Of a stretch of DNA of 64,000 nt, positions 48,833 through 59,183 are shown piece after piece (position 1 is the first letter of the stretch; each line of letters opens with the position of its first letter). A program made the translations under genes and the position numbers. The notes under the pieces were generated by a model. That model saw only the letters and a program-made list of their open reading frames with translations, ran no database searches and had not been told where the DNA came from. Origin of the DNA: Amoeboaphelidium protococcarum. Taxonomy: Eukaryota > Aphelidiomycota > Aphelidea. Location: contig JALECJ010000056.1 in assembly GCA_023515745.1 (NCBI GenBank), positions 1,039,409 through 1,103,408 on the forward strand. The letters run 5' to 3'.

Positions 48833-50023
48833 TCAGTTCTTGGTCGATTGATTGTTACCACCCTTAGCGATCGTTTCACCCTTCGCAGTGAGAGTATAAC
48901 CCAGAGTCTTGAAGACTTTCAGCAATTTGGAATCGTAAGGATTCACAGTCTTGTCCAAAGCCTTTCCGGCAGCCAAGTTATTAGTCATCAGGGAATTCTT
49001 GTAGGTGTTCGGATCGAAAAAGTTCAGAGACAAGACATTGTCGTATGGGTTAGGATTGTACAGAGCAATCTGAGATCCATCAGAAGTGGTGAAAGTCGCC
49101 TTGCTACCACCATTGACCAACGCGTATGCTTGCTTTGCAGCCTCATAACCAGCAGGATCTGGCTTTCCCTACAACCAGTTCTTCATCTTCTAGTAGTAAG
49201 ATACCAGAGACTGAGCAGGCTGACTTCCCTTCTGCACCTTGATGGACTGATCAAACAGCGAAGGAGGAGTAAACTTGCCAGTGCCGGCAGTTTAAGGGAC
49301 CAGCACTTGAGTGACATCCTCAGGGACAGGATTAGTAGGAGGATTAATAGTACCATCGTCATTGACGTAGAATCCTCTGCGCTTATCGTTAGTAAACGCG
49401 GACCAGATACCCAGACCATTGCTCATAACCTCAGCAACAGCAGATTTCAAATCAACCTGATCCTTTGCAATTGCACCCTCACCTAGATACCACTTTGCAT
49501 TCTTAGTGTCAAGGAAGATTCTGATATCAGAGGTGGAAGCACCAGCACTTTGCATGTCACTAGCAGACAACACCTGTCTAGCCAGCGACTGAGGATAGTT
49601 GATGTCAGTCTTCAGCGATCCCTTAGGGGACTGCAAGACAAATGCAGTATCAGGCTTACCAGCGGCCAGAGTCTTACCAGAGCACGCACCAAGAGTTTTG
49701 CAAATATCGCCAATGACGACAGTAGCCGAAATTGGAGCCTTCAAGTCAATCACTTCACTTATAGCGTCGCCAACACCAATCAGAGTCTAACCCATTGCAT
49801 TACACAGCTTCTCATCAGCGTTGTAGTTGGTGTTGCACAGAATTTAAAACTGCACCTTACCATCATTGTTAGAGCAAGCAATATTAGCAATGTTTGGGTT
49901 AGAGAAGAGACCAGGTGGCACGGTAGAGCACTTGCCAGCAGCAGCGTCAACACCGCGTTTAGCGATGGACATGGAGTAGGCGACCGAAGCGATGACTGAG
50001 ACGATATAGACCAATTTGACCAT
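48833..50023 (-). CDS. Zincin paralogue 4, catalytic motif lost
   Basis: One exon, 396 residues with signal peptide MVKLVYIVSVIASVAYSMSI. Same overall layout as the other three (Cys-containing pro-region CSNNDGKVQFQILCNTN, then the central helix and a C-terminal LLKVFKTLGYTLTAKGETIA that corresponds to LRIFSSMGYTLTDAA), but the zinc motif is replaced: where they have HExTHGLGF it reads AEVMSNGLGI (about residue 197). Both His and the downstream Phe are gone while NGLGI keeps the Gly-x-Gly core. So probably a pseudoprotease (binding protein, decoy or structural). No C-terminal hydrophobic tail. It is tandem with 2 and 3. Confidence 0.7.
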
Positions 50024-50449
50024 TTCTATTAATTCTATCTATGAATTCTAAAGCTAGTTTTTTAAAGATTAAGAGCTAAAATTTAATTTGTAATAATTAG
50101 AAAGAGAAGAGGGGAGTGAACCTAATCGATGGCTAATAGTGACACCAATTGCAGTCACATCCATCCACACGACGTTTCATCGGAGCCGTCTTTGATCAAT
50201 CAGAAATGCCCATCTGATCACTGGAGTTACATCAAATGGCGAGTGATCATCACGGTTACTTGGCTTTATCCTTCAGTCTGTATCATTCGCGTACAGTGAA
50301 AAGTAACGAACATTATGGAATTCTACGCTTAATCAATTAACAGTGAGGTAACATTAGTGACACTAGCTATAGGATTAAACTAAACAACGGCAACGTGTTC
50401 ATAATCAAGTCCGTATTAAAAGTAATACACATTATTCCAAAGCTTATCA
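50024..50449. other. Intergenic
   Basis: 426 nt between zincin 4 start and the twinfilin stop. No supported gene; AT-rich. Confidence 0.4.
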
Positions 50450-51641
50450 TCACTCAGTAGTCCTGATTAGGCGACGACCACCAGCTGGGCCGGCCACTTT
50501 CTTGATGAATCCATTCTGGGAAGGTGATGGATTTTACCGGCCATTATCGACAGTCTTCAATCCCAATTCAATCATCAGGTTATCTTCGCTCAAGTCCTTC
50601 TCATCAACAATCTCAATCTTGCGCTAAACTTCAATACCAGCAGAAGCAATGTGTGACATCAACGCGCCTTTACAACTTGAATAAACCATCTTCAGCTTCA
50701 CTGAACTAACTCCAGGGCAATAATAGACAAATCCTACACACAATCATATGATCTTTATGTATAAATCACGGACCAAGCTTACCGTTGATGTTTTAGTATT
50801 AGAATAGACTGTAGCAAGGATGCTTCAGCTTGATCAGTTCATCATGAATCGCAGTCAGTGAATTCGCACTTGAGCTCTTGAGTACTTCAATAGTTTCATT
50901 GTCAATATGAAAGATGATGAATGACGAACTTTGACCTTGAAATGCAGCCATCGCATCCTCAGACTTCTTACTTAATGGAAAAGATATTCCAGATACGTGA
51001 CTCTTCTTAGATGATGCACTGATATCAGCACCAGTTTCGGATATCTTCACTTGCTGTAACTCCAGCTCGCGGGTAGTTAAAGGCGCAGAAGATTATTGAT
51101 GAGTCTGGTGCTTGCGATACCCTTCAGCGCTAAAGTCTTGCACGGACGTCCCATAGACAGAGTCAACGAATAGAGAGTCACCCAACTCTTTCAGAAGAGT
51201 AGCTTTAGTGGACTACATATTGATTGCCATGATAGACAAACATGCATATTTATAGTACAATAGAATTGGGTAAAAACTTACAGCATACAACATCTTGTCT
51301 CGAACTTTAGCATTGTCTGGAACGTGACACAAGAGTATAAAATTACCATCATCTTTCTTGTAGACGATATAACTAGGTGTGTCATTCTGCAGCAGTTTGG
51401 TTGCAACAGAAAAGTCATCCTACCAAGTCAACTTCGTCTACTCCACACTGGCAACTGTAAGAGTCTCCTCACTGATGACAATCCTCATCAAACGCTACGA
51501 GTCATTAGATGACAGCTCCTTGAATTTACTGACAACCGAAGGTGAAACTACACTTCATTTTATAAAGGGAATCAATAAATATATTATTTGTCAAAGTTGA
51601 ATAATGCGATACGTACCTGAAATTCCGGATTAATGAGACAT
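50450..51641 (-). CDS. TWF: Twinfilin (ADF-H x2 actin-binding protein)
   Basis: Caps filament ends and sequesters actin monomers. Exons 51617-51641, 51282-51547, 50783-51212, 50450-50733; introns 69, 69 and 49 nt. 334 residues (human about 350). The 8-residue exon 1 encodes MSHQSGIS, the same as animal MSHQTGI. First ADF-H: SVVSKFKELSSNDSQRLMRI, LTWQDDFSVATKLL, PSYIVYKKDDGNFILLCHVP and RDKMLYASTKATLLKEL; second: PLSKKSEDAMAAFQGQ, EVLKSSSANSLTAIHDEL, HPCYSLF, GFVYYCPGVSSVKLKMVYSS. The tail ends KVAGPAGGRRLIRTTE, the twinfilin-specific KR(P)-type tail (GRR.IR). Divergent from the WNK gene. Confidence 0.95.
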
Positions 51642-52347
51642 GAATTAGTGGTGCTTCAACTAAGCTGTATGATGTGACGAGTACTGTAAATACAATCAAT
51701 ATAATTAAGTGTTGTGTGTAAGTAGGTACAGAGAAAACAGTTTCAGGACAACTGAACAACAACAACGACCAACGCCAGATTTAACGGCGCACGCGTGTCG
51801 ATCAGTGTTAATAAGAGTGAAACAATACAATACTGAAATCTATTTATTTTTAAAGACTTTGAAAGAGTGCGAAATCTAATTAACTGTAGATTATCGTGAT
51901 AATAGCTTTCAGATGTTTCTCAGATCACACACACAAATAGAATTAGCGTCTTGTGACCATTGATCAAGCGAATCGGATTTCGTGTAACGTTGCAGCGATT
52001 GACCTAAATCCGCTCGCGATCACTCGCAGCGCACGCTCAGTGAAGAAAGAAGAAGTACAAGTGCGTGAATGATAAGTGATCGAGCGCGCCTTTAGAAACA
52101 TTTCTCCGCGCTTAAAAGAATTGAAAAAAGAGACAAGCTCTGTAACAGCACGCCATTCTATCAAGAAATCTTAATCTCTAGTTTACTCTCTTCCTAAATA
52201 CTCTTGGAATTATTGCTGCATTGCATCTTTATATCTATTTTATTCGATAATACTGTGTTTTGAAGACTTTGTGGCTTCTATTTTGTAAATTTGGCTTTAA
52301 ATAATAACTGAATTATTGACTGAAGAGTTAACAGACAGAATACGAGT
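51642..52347. other. Divergent intergenic region (twinfilin / WNK)
   Basis: 706 nt. Contains an ACGCGT box at 51791-51796 and AT-rich stretches. I see no gene; the 66-codon minus frame at 51964 has no conserved content. Confidence 0.4.
51791..51796. promoter_or_regulatory. ACGCGT (MCB-like box) upstream of twinfilin
   Basis: ACGCGT about 150 nt upstream of the twinfilin ATG and 550 nt upstream of the WNK ATG on the other side. Confidence 0.3.
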
Positions 52348-55202
52348 ATGAATAAAAGCACTGCGAAAACAAATTCTGCTACTGCGGATGTAAGACTTTG
52401 TGAATAGACAGTTTTAAAAGATAATAATATTAATGATGATGATGATGTCTAGACTTGCGTTGTATATGTAGTAGGAATCTCAGAATGTATTATCAACTCT
52501 CCATTTGGCTACACCGTCCGCGGTTACCGTTCATGCAGATGATAATGAGGAGGATTAAGAGCATTTGGTGGAGGCGTCTGATCCTACTGGCAGATTCGAA
52601 AGATATAAAAAGTGTCTTGGTGTTGGAGCTTACAAGAAAGTGTTTAAAGGCTTTGATACTGACGAAGGTGTGGAGATTGCATGGAATGAGCTTCGGCTTG
52701 AGCATCTACAAAAGAAGGTGGGACTTTATTTATTTACTCATTTACCATTTGATACCATAATTATATGTGTTATTCTATTTGTAGGATTTGGATAAAATTA
52801 TGAGCGAAGTGCGGATATTGTAGAATCTACGCCATGAGTCTATTATAACTCTGTTCCACTCATGGACGGATGGTAAACAGGTGTATTTTATCACTGAGCT
52901 CATGACTTCTGGCACGCTGAAGACGTACATCAAGAAGACCAAGACGATAAAGCCAAAGATTATAAAGAGTTGGTGTCGATAGATTCTAAAGGGACTTAAC
53001 TATCTTCACACACGCTCACCGCCGATAATACATCGTGATCTCAAGTGTGATAATGTGTTTATTAATGGTAATAATGGTCAGGCAAAGATTGGAGATCTCG
53101 GTTTGGCTACTGTGAAGGATGCTCGTTACGTTAGCTCTGTCCTGGGTACGCCCGAGTTTATGGCTCCAGAGCTGTATGATGAGAGGTATGACGAGAAAGT
53201 GGATGTCTACGCCTTTGGAATGTGTATGATTGAGATGGTTACCAAAGAGTATCCATATGCTGAGTGCACTAATCAGGCTCAGATTTACAAAAAGGTCACG
53301 TCTGGTGTTAAACCAGCTGCTCTGGAGAAGGTGACTGATCCTGAAGTGAAGGAGTTTATTGAGCTGTGTCTGTAATATGATCCTCAGCAGAGACCATCGT
53401 CTGGTGAATTGCTTGAGCATTAATTTCTGAAAGATTCTGCTGCGGCTGCTCAGGTGAATGAAGTGCTTTCCCCTGCTCTTACAGTATCAGCCTCTGCCAA
53501 CCAGTCTCCATCTATTCCTGCATAGAGTCCTCTGATATCACGGCCTTAATAGCCTGCTTAATCGAGCAATGTTGGAAAGCAGAGAAAGTCTTGGTTGATA
53601 CATTCAATAATCAACGTGGAAGTGCTGAGCGTAAAGATGCCTGTGATAGAACTTCGGATGGCGTGTATAGCTCCAAATAGTCAGAGCATTGACATGGCCA
53701 AGGATAGTACAACTGCTTCTCAGTCTTCTAGATCATCTGGTCAGTAGTCAATCACCTACCAGAAACAGGAAGTCAAGTTTCCGTATGATGTTACTGTGGA
53801 TACGTGCGAGGCTGTGGTATCGGAGATGGTAAAAGAAGGTGTCTTGGATGAGGATGACCGGGATTTGGCCTGTTTGCGTATGCATCAAGTGGTGGATCCT
53901 ATTATTTAAAATTTTGTCAATCATAGCAATGGTGGTGAATTTGCAATATCTAGGCCTAGAAGTTGCAGTGTTGGTGTCATTGAAAAGTAATTGTCGCGAA
54001 AGTTGAGCGTGGAGACTTCCCTGAATGCTAATAGTAGTCGGATGCAGTAAGATTCTTCAGCTGTGTTCTCTCCTACGTAGCGGATGAGAAGTAAAAGCTC
54101 TCCGTCTGCCACTCGCGCTCGAATGGACAACTTTAGGAAGCTGCAGGCATTGTAGCCAATTCTGTCTCCTGTAAAAGGTGACAATGAAGATTCTCCTACG
54201 CGCGATGTTGCCGATGCCGGTGTGAATGATAACAATGATGCACTGCCACCTGTTGGTACTCCGACGAACAAGAACAATAACAATTACGAGAATTCTGATG
54301 CATACAAACGGCGATAAGCTGCGGACATGGCTGATCAGAGAAGACATTCCTTTCTGGCTACCATGTCTACTTCAGTTCAGAAGAAGCCGCCGTTGAATAT
54401 GCAAAACTCCCAACCTACATTGTCCGAATACCACAAGGCTATGAATAAAAAGACTGATGAGATCATTCAAGGTGTGTATATAAGCAAGTATCGTCGTGCT
54501 CCTTCAATAGCGTCACCGTCTGTGCTCACTCCGTAGTCTTCTAATGAAGCGCCTACTGCGTATCAAAGTCCATATTTGCCGCATTTATCACAAGAGTCCA
54601 ATCAGTAGACAATCTAGGCTTATAAAAATGATAATCTAGCTCAGCCCTTGAATGCAGTTAAAGAGTCCACATCCTAGGCTCACCCCGTCGTATAGGATCC
54701 TCGATAGCCGGTGCCTCAGCATACACTGCTGGTGGCTAATGATATCCAATCGCCCGTCAGCCTGCCTCAGAGTTTATCTGAAGTGCAACTTTCATCAAAG
54801 ACTGGTTCATCCAATGCCAAAGCGCCATTAACTTAATTACCTGATAATGCAGTTTAAAAGATTGCCGCTTTACAACAAGCTGCTCTGACACAGTTCGACC
54901 TTGAAAAGAACTCTCTTCTGCAGCCTCTGAGTAAGAGTGGTTCTATATCTGATGTGGATGCTCATTTAAATCTCTCGGCGATGGGTGGTGGTATTTAAGA
55001 TCCAGTAGATAGATCAGCAAGTAGCGTTCAGAGAAGCAGATCCAGTAGCCGTGGTCACCATCGGAATATATCTATAGCTATCGGGTCCAATGAGCAGATG
55101 CTGGCGTAACTATAACAAGATTTTGATACTCCGGTGCCAAGTAGTTAGCATGTGATGGTCAAGGAGGCTGTCGAGGAATTTGATGGCAATTAACAAGATT
55201 GA
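52348..55202 (+). CDS. WNK: WNK-type protein kinase
   Basis: Osmosensing kinase family that in animals controls SPAK/OSR1 and ion cotransport. Exons 52348-52389, 52472-52717, 52785-55202; introns 82 and 67 nt. 901 residues. Kinase landmarks: glycine loop [13 protein letters not shown] with the WNK lysine (Lys69) in the loop, and the beta-3 position lacking Lys (EIAWNELRL), both hallmarks of WNK. HRD at about 179, DLGLAT at about 200, [21 protein letters not shown] Gln in [13 protein letters not shown] is coded by TAG (52980-52982) at a conserved WNK position. The following segment [20 protein letters not shown] is the WNK autoinhibitory/OSR-C-like domain. The rest is Ser/Gln-rich. A likely regulator of osmotic balance. 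Confidence 0.93.
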
Positions 55203-55471
55203 TAAAACGTTTAGTGATGATGCTTGTGGAATGATTACCTACTAAAGTTCATACTAGGTATACTTTGGAATAGTTTATGAGTGTATATTGATCCTCAATA
55301 TCACAAAGACAGAATGAAAACTAATAATAATAAAAGCTAAATTTATAGAATTGTCCGGGTCTATTTCCAGTACATTATTTCAACAACATCCCGTCACAAT
55401 CCAGCAAAGTATTATATATATAGTTTTAAACGCAGTATATATAAAAGAAAGCAGAGAGTAGTGCCGTCAAA

Positions 55472-56198
55472 TCAAAGTATCAAGCATTTCTTCGACTTCT
55501 TCTATTACGGTGGATCCAGAGCCGCAATGATAGCCTCATCAAACACATTCTTCAGTCCCTTCTGGGTCAGGGCAGAACACTCCACATACTTGACGGCGCC
55601 CAGTTCCTTTGCCAGCTTCTCTCCCATCTCAATAGACACCGGCTTCGACTTATTTCTGGCCAACTTCTCCACAGTACCAGCATCGTCCCGCAAATCGACC
55701 TGAGTACCAACGATCAGACAAGGTACTCCTGGGCAGTGGTGATGAACCTCAGGGAACCACTTCTCTTTTACGTTCTCATAAGATGCTGGTCCGACGACAC
55801 TGAAGCACACCAGAAAGACATCAGTCTGTGGGTAAGACAGCGGACGCAGACGGTCATAATCTTCTTGACCAGCTGTATCGAATAATCCCAAAGTATATGG
55901 TTCATCACCGATCATAACAGTGACTGCATAATTGTCAAAAACCTACACTCATTATAGTCATTCGATCAAATCAGGGTCATTATTATAGCACATAGGCGGG
56001 TGTAATCAATCTTACGGTAGGCACATATTCTGAGGGAAACTTATTGGTTGTATAGGATATCAATAGACAAGTCTACAATCACACACACACACACATAAAT
56101 TATGGATGTATATCAAAATTAAAAAAGTCATAACGATTGAATAGCATTACCTTTCCGACTGCACCATCTCCAACAACCACACACTTTATCGTCTGCAT
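55472..56198 (-). CDS. CDC42: Cdc42 small GTPase
   Basis: Rho-family GTPase controlling polarity and actin. Exons 56151-56198, 56016-56072, 55472-55942; introns 78 and 73 nt. 191 residues, the usual Cdc42 length. [91 protein letters not shown] and a CaaX end CLIL (geranylgeranyl type) are near-identical to animal and fungal Cdc42. The effector loop and switch II identify Cdc42 and not Rac. Intron positions: after Lys16 and after Thr35. Intron 1 contains an (AC)8 microsatellite (56080-56095). Convergent with WNK (269 nt). Confidence 0.97.
56080..56095. repeat. (AC)8 microsatellite in CDC42 intron 1
   Basis: Sixteen-base run of alternating C and A on the plus strand within the first CDC42 intron. 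Confidence 0.85.
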
Positions 56199-56822
56199 TT
56201 TATTATTATAATCTGTACTTATAAGAGGGGAGGAGATGTTGTAAATAAATTCAATGTATTCTAAAGACTATATCCACCAAGTACAAGTAATCAGCGAAAT
56301 TGAATGATAATATTGAACACAGCAAGGATTAAGGGAAGTAATAAGTTAATTTCCGCCGCAGAAAGATAACAAGAACAACAATCACTTATGAATGAACAAA
56401 AATCAATCAGAGAGAAAGAGACACTCTCGCTCGGGTGGGTAACAACGAACGAACGAACGATAACGACGACGAAGTGATTTCTCTTGTGGTGAGATGGTCA
56501 CCGCCCTTGATTTGTTGTTGTTTTTTTCTGTTCTGTTCTGTTGGTTGTCTTGATCGTCGTCGTTGCCGCAAATAGGGAAATTCAAGGGAGCGACAAGCGG
56601 CAGAATAAACGGGGCGATTTGACGGCGCCGTTTTTTAGATTCGAATTAGAAACTGGTGATCAGTTCCGTTGGCATCATCATTAGAGGATCAAATTAGTGA
56701 AAAAGTTTTTGAATGGAGAGAAAATACTATACTGACCAAAAAAGCCTGAAAATAGAATATCAGTGATTATCAGTTGTTTCAGCCATTTACAGGATATGCG
56801 GCGCGTGAAGTGCGAAATCGAT
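56199..56822. other. Intergenic, CDC42 promoter region
   Basis: 624 nt, with pyrimidine-rich and (GAAC)n-like sequence near 56440 and TTCTGTTCTGTTC near 56528. A 60-codon minus frame there is low complexity and is not called. Confidence 0.4.
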
Positions 56823-57695
56823 TCAACCAAATAGTTGTTTCAGAATCGCAATAGTCTCTTGAGGATTCTTCACAGCGTGTCCAGTCACCAGCGGATGATG
56901 ATAGATTTCAAAGTCATTTCCTCCCTACATAAAAATGTATTTATTATGAGTTTCTTCGAGACACAATAATCTATCTACCTTTTGAGTCTTGTCACCAAAG
57001 AAATGGATAGTTTTAAATCTCTCCTACTGAATATGGCGCAGGCAATAAGTCTTATCCCATCCAGTGGGAAAGACATCAAAAGAGATTTAACCACCAATAG
57101 AATAAGTCAGACCATAATCAGGAAAGTTCTTCTTCAACTCCTCCACCATTTTTGGTCTGATGTTATTGGCCAAGTCGTACTTTTCAAACTCGACGCGCTC
57201 GGACTGACTGCAATTACGACCAATAGGCGACACGTTGATCATACCATTACGGAATTCAACAAACGTTCCTCTACACATTACACCATAACACGTCTAGACA
57301 TGAGAGTACAAAACAATAAGTCATAAAAGATTATACCTTTTGATAGGAATGTCCAAGTTGGCAATGTATGACAGGATGAAATTGACCAATTTCTTGTACT
57401 TGGCCTCACCGAGCCATTCAATGAATGATGTTGCAGAGATTGGCTAGCCATCACGGAATGCCTAAAGTCCATTCTCAGCGAACGCGTAGTCGAAGCAGGC
57501 AATTCCGACTTCACCCAATTGCTCCTTCTACTTGACCAGGTCACTGCCTCCGACAAATCCAATCACAACCTTCTTCTTGAGCGACTGCAGAGTGTCCAGC
57601 ATATCCTGGGTAATCTTTTGTCTCGCCGGAGTCAGCGTTCCATCAACATCAAAAAGCACCAAAGTGTCTGGTTATGCTCTATCTTTCCAACTCAT
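56823..57695 (-). CDS. PMM: Phosphomannomutase
   Basis: Mannose-6-P to mannose-1-P, for GDP-mannose and glycosylation; HAD superfamily. Exons 57337-57695, 56979-57270, 56823-56924; introns 66 and 54 nt. 250 residues (PMM2 is 246). [14 protein letters not shown] carries nucleophile Asp16 and acid/base Asp18. [77 protein letters not shown] and [17 protein letters not shown] (with IHFFGDKT) are as in PMM2. C-terminal end [17 protein letters not shown]. Upstream of its ATG there is an ACGCGT at 57812. Confidence 0.96.
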
Positions 57696-57811
57696 CTCTT
57701 TCTCAAATAAAATATAATTCTAGTGGTAAAAGTACGGTAAAATTGTGAAAGAATCAATGCGACAAGATTGGCTAAGCTCCGACAGTGGGCAATTGAGGAA
57801 GGAGGCTTGAC

Positions 57812-57817
57812 ACGCGT
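57812..57817. promoter_or_regulatory. ACGCGT (MCB-like box) upstream of PMM
   Basis: ACGCGT in CACGCGTG context 116 nt upstream of the PMM ATG (minus strand). It lies in the 200-nt gap between PMM and the HMCES stop. Confidence 0.3.
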
Positions 57818-57896
57818 GCAAATGCGAAAGTGGTTTCCTGTTTATAACAAAAGAGAAAGCATTCAATATACTTATAACTAGAGAATGGTTTCAATA

Positions 57897-58850
57897 TCAC
57901 TCGTCTTTCTTGATATTCTTTGTGTTTAAGGGCGAGGATTTCTATTTCTTTGATGGTGAGGCAAAGTAATCAGTGATTCTCTTATCGCGTCGCTTTACGG
58001 GAGAACTCGTTCTGGAGTAGTCAAAAGAGTCATCATAAGATTAGATGCACAGAGGAGAATCATTGCCCACTTTACCAACAAATGGCGAAACTTTGGTTCT
58101 CAACAGCGTCAGTCTTCCCTCTGACGGCTTCTTGTCAAGATCCGATCCTTCTTATTCTGCTTTAACAGGTGACGAATCTTCCGTTATAATGCTGAGGTGT
58201 ACTTTCATTATTTGATCAATCTACTTCACGCTCTCCCAGTCTTCATGTAACCACATCTTGATCATTTGAGTATTGCATAAAATTATGGGAATTCTATCGT
58301 GTAATTCATTGATAAGCTGTAAATTATGACCAGATTATTTCGTATCTAATGAATCTGTTGTAATTATAGTGTAGTGGTCATCACTATCATACATTGCAGC
58401 CAGTAAAACAACACCATCAACCTCAGTGTTCTAATCAATTGTAGTCTTGGGCGCATGAAAGTAATACGGTTGTTTACCCTGCCACTCATAGAATCCATTG
58501 CAGACAACTACGCATCGCTAATGCCTCATCTTTATGTATTTCTAGTTTGTGCCAGCCACGATACTATCAAATCTACTATTCACAATGTTCCTGCCTTTAA
58601 ACAGTTCCATTCCCCAGTGCATAAATTCCAAGTCATAGCCATCAGAATTACATGCTCTTATCACGGGCTAATATCTAGTTGGCGCGACGTTGTAAGACTC
58701 TCTATACTTGCTCTAATTACCACTTTCATTGTCATTATTTGATACTTCTTTGTTTCTGATGTTATTGTTATTATTTCGAGCATTTAAACGTTAATTCAAT
58801 ACTCTATCCAGATCTTACAGTCGCAAAAACATCGCCGTCCTCCCACACAT
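57897..58850 (-). CDS. HMCES: SRAP-domain DNA-repair protein (HMCES-like) with C-terminal PIP-box-like motif
   Basis: Covalently traps abasic sites in single-stranded DNA through its N-terminal Cys2. One exon, 317 residues. MCGRTAMFLRLQDLDRVLNQ starts with the catalytic MCGR. YNVAPTRYQPVIR, LEFMHWGMELFKG, RHQRCVVVCNGFYEWQGKQP (Glu122) and LHDRIPIILC (His184) are the SRAP motifs in order. The C terminus ends in KRITDYFASPSKKQK, which matches the PCNA-binding PIP pattern (position Q replaced by D at RDKRITDYF) with a following basic residue, i.e. close to a PIP-degron. HMCES in animals also ends in a PIP box. Suggests coupling to replication forks. Confidence 0.93.
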
Positions 58851-59183
58851 TATAAAGCAGCAGATTTCTAGTCAAGCTTTACTTAAAGGCTAATTTCTAT
58901 ATTCAAATATGAAAAATGATTATATACTGTATGAAAAACCAGTGAGCAGATCATTCATTGCGTGGAAACAAAACAAAGTCGCGTACAATTGCGTTTTCAA
59001 AGGCAATCTCTCTCCTTTCTCTTTATCTTTCGTCTAAACTGAGCTCGCGTTCACTGCCTTTCTTAGTTGAGCTACTGCTTTGTTCCGTTTTAGTCAAATT
59101 CAGTAACGAGTTAACGCGAGTGCTTATTACCATTTATAGTCACTCATAGAAGCTTTTACTTCTGAGTTGAAGCGGAGAATAAA
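58851..59183. other. Intergenic, divergent (HMCES / TBC)
   Basis: 333 nt between divergent starts. No supported gene or signal beyond AT-rich sequence. Confidence 0.4.

Noticed and set aside
48773-49486. 237-codon plus-strand ORF starting MSKEKDLSSSRGD
   Set aside because: Exact antisense of zincin paralogue 4, which has a signal peptide and family-conserved blocks.
51964-52164. 66-codon minus-strand ORF between twinfilin and WNK
   Set aside because: No conserved content, likely promoter sequence.
53016-53420. 134-codon minus-strand ORF
   Set aside because: Antisense shadow of the WNK kinase domain.
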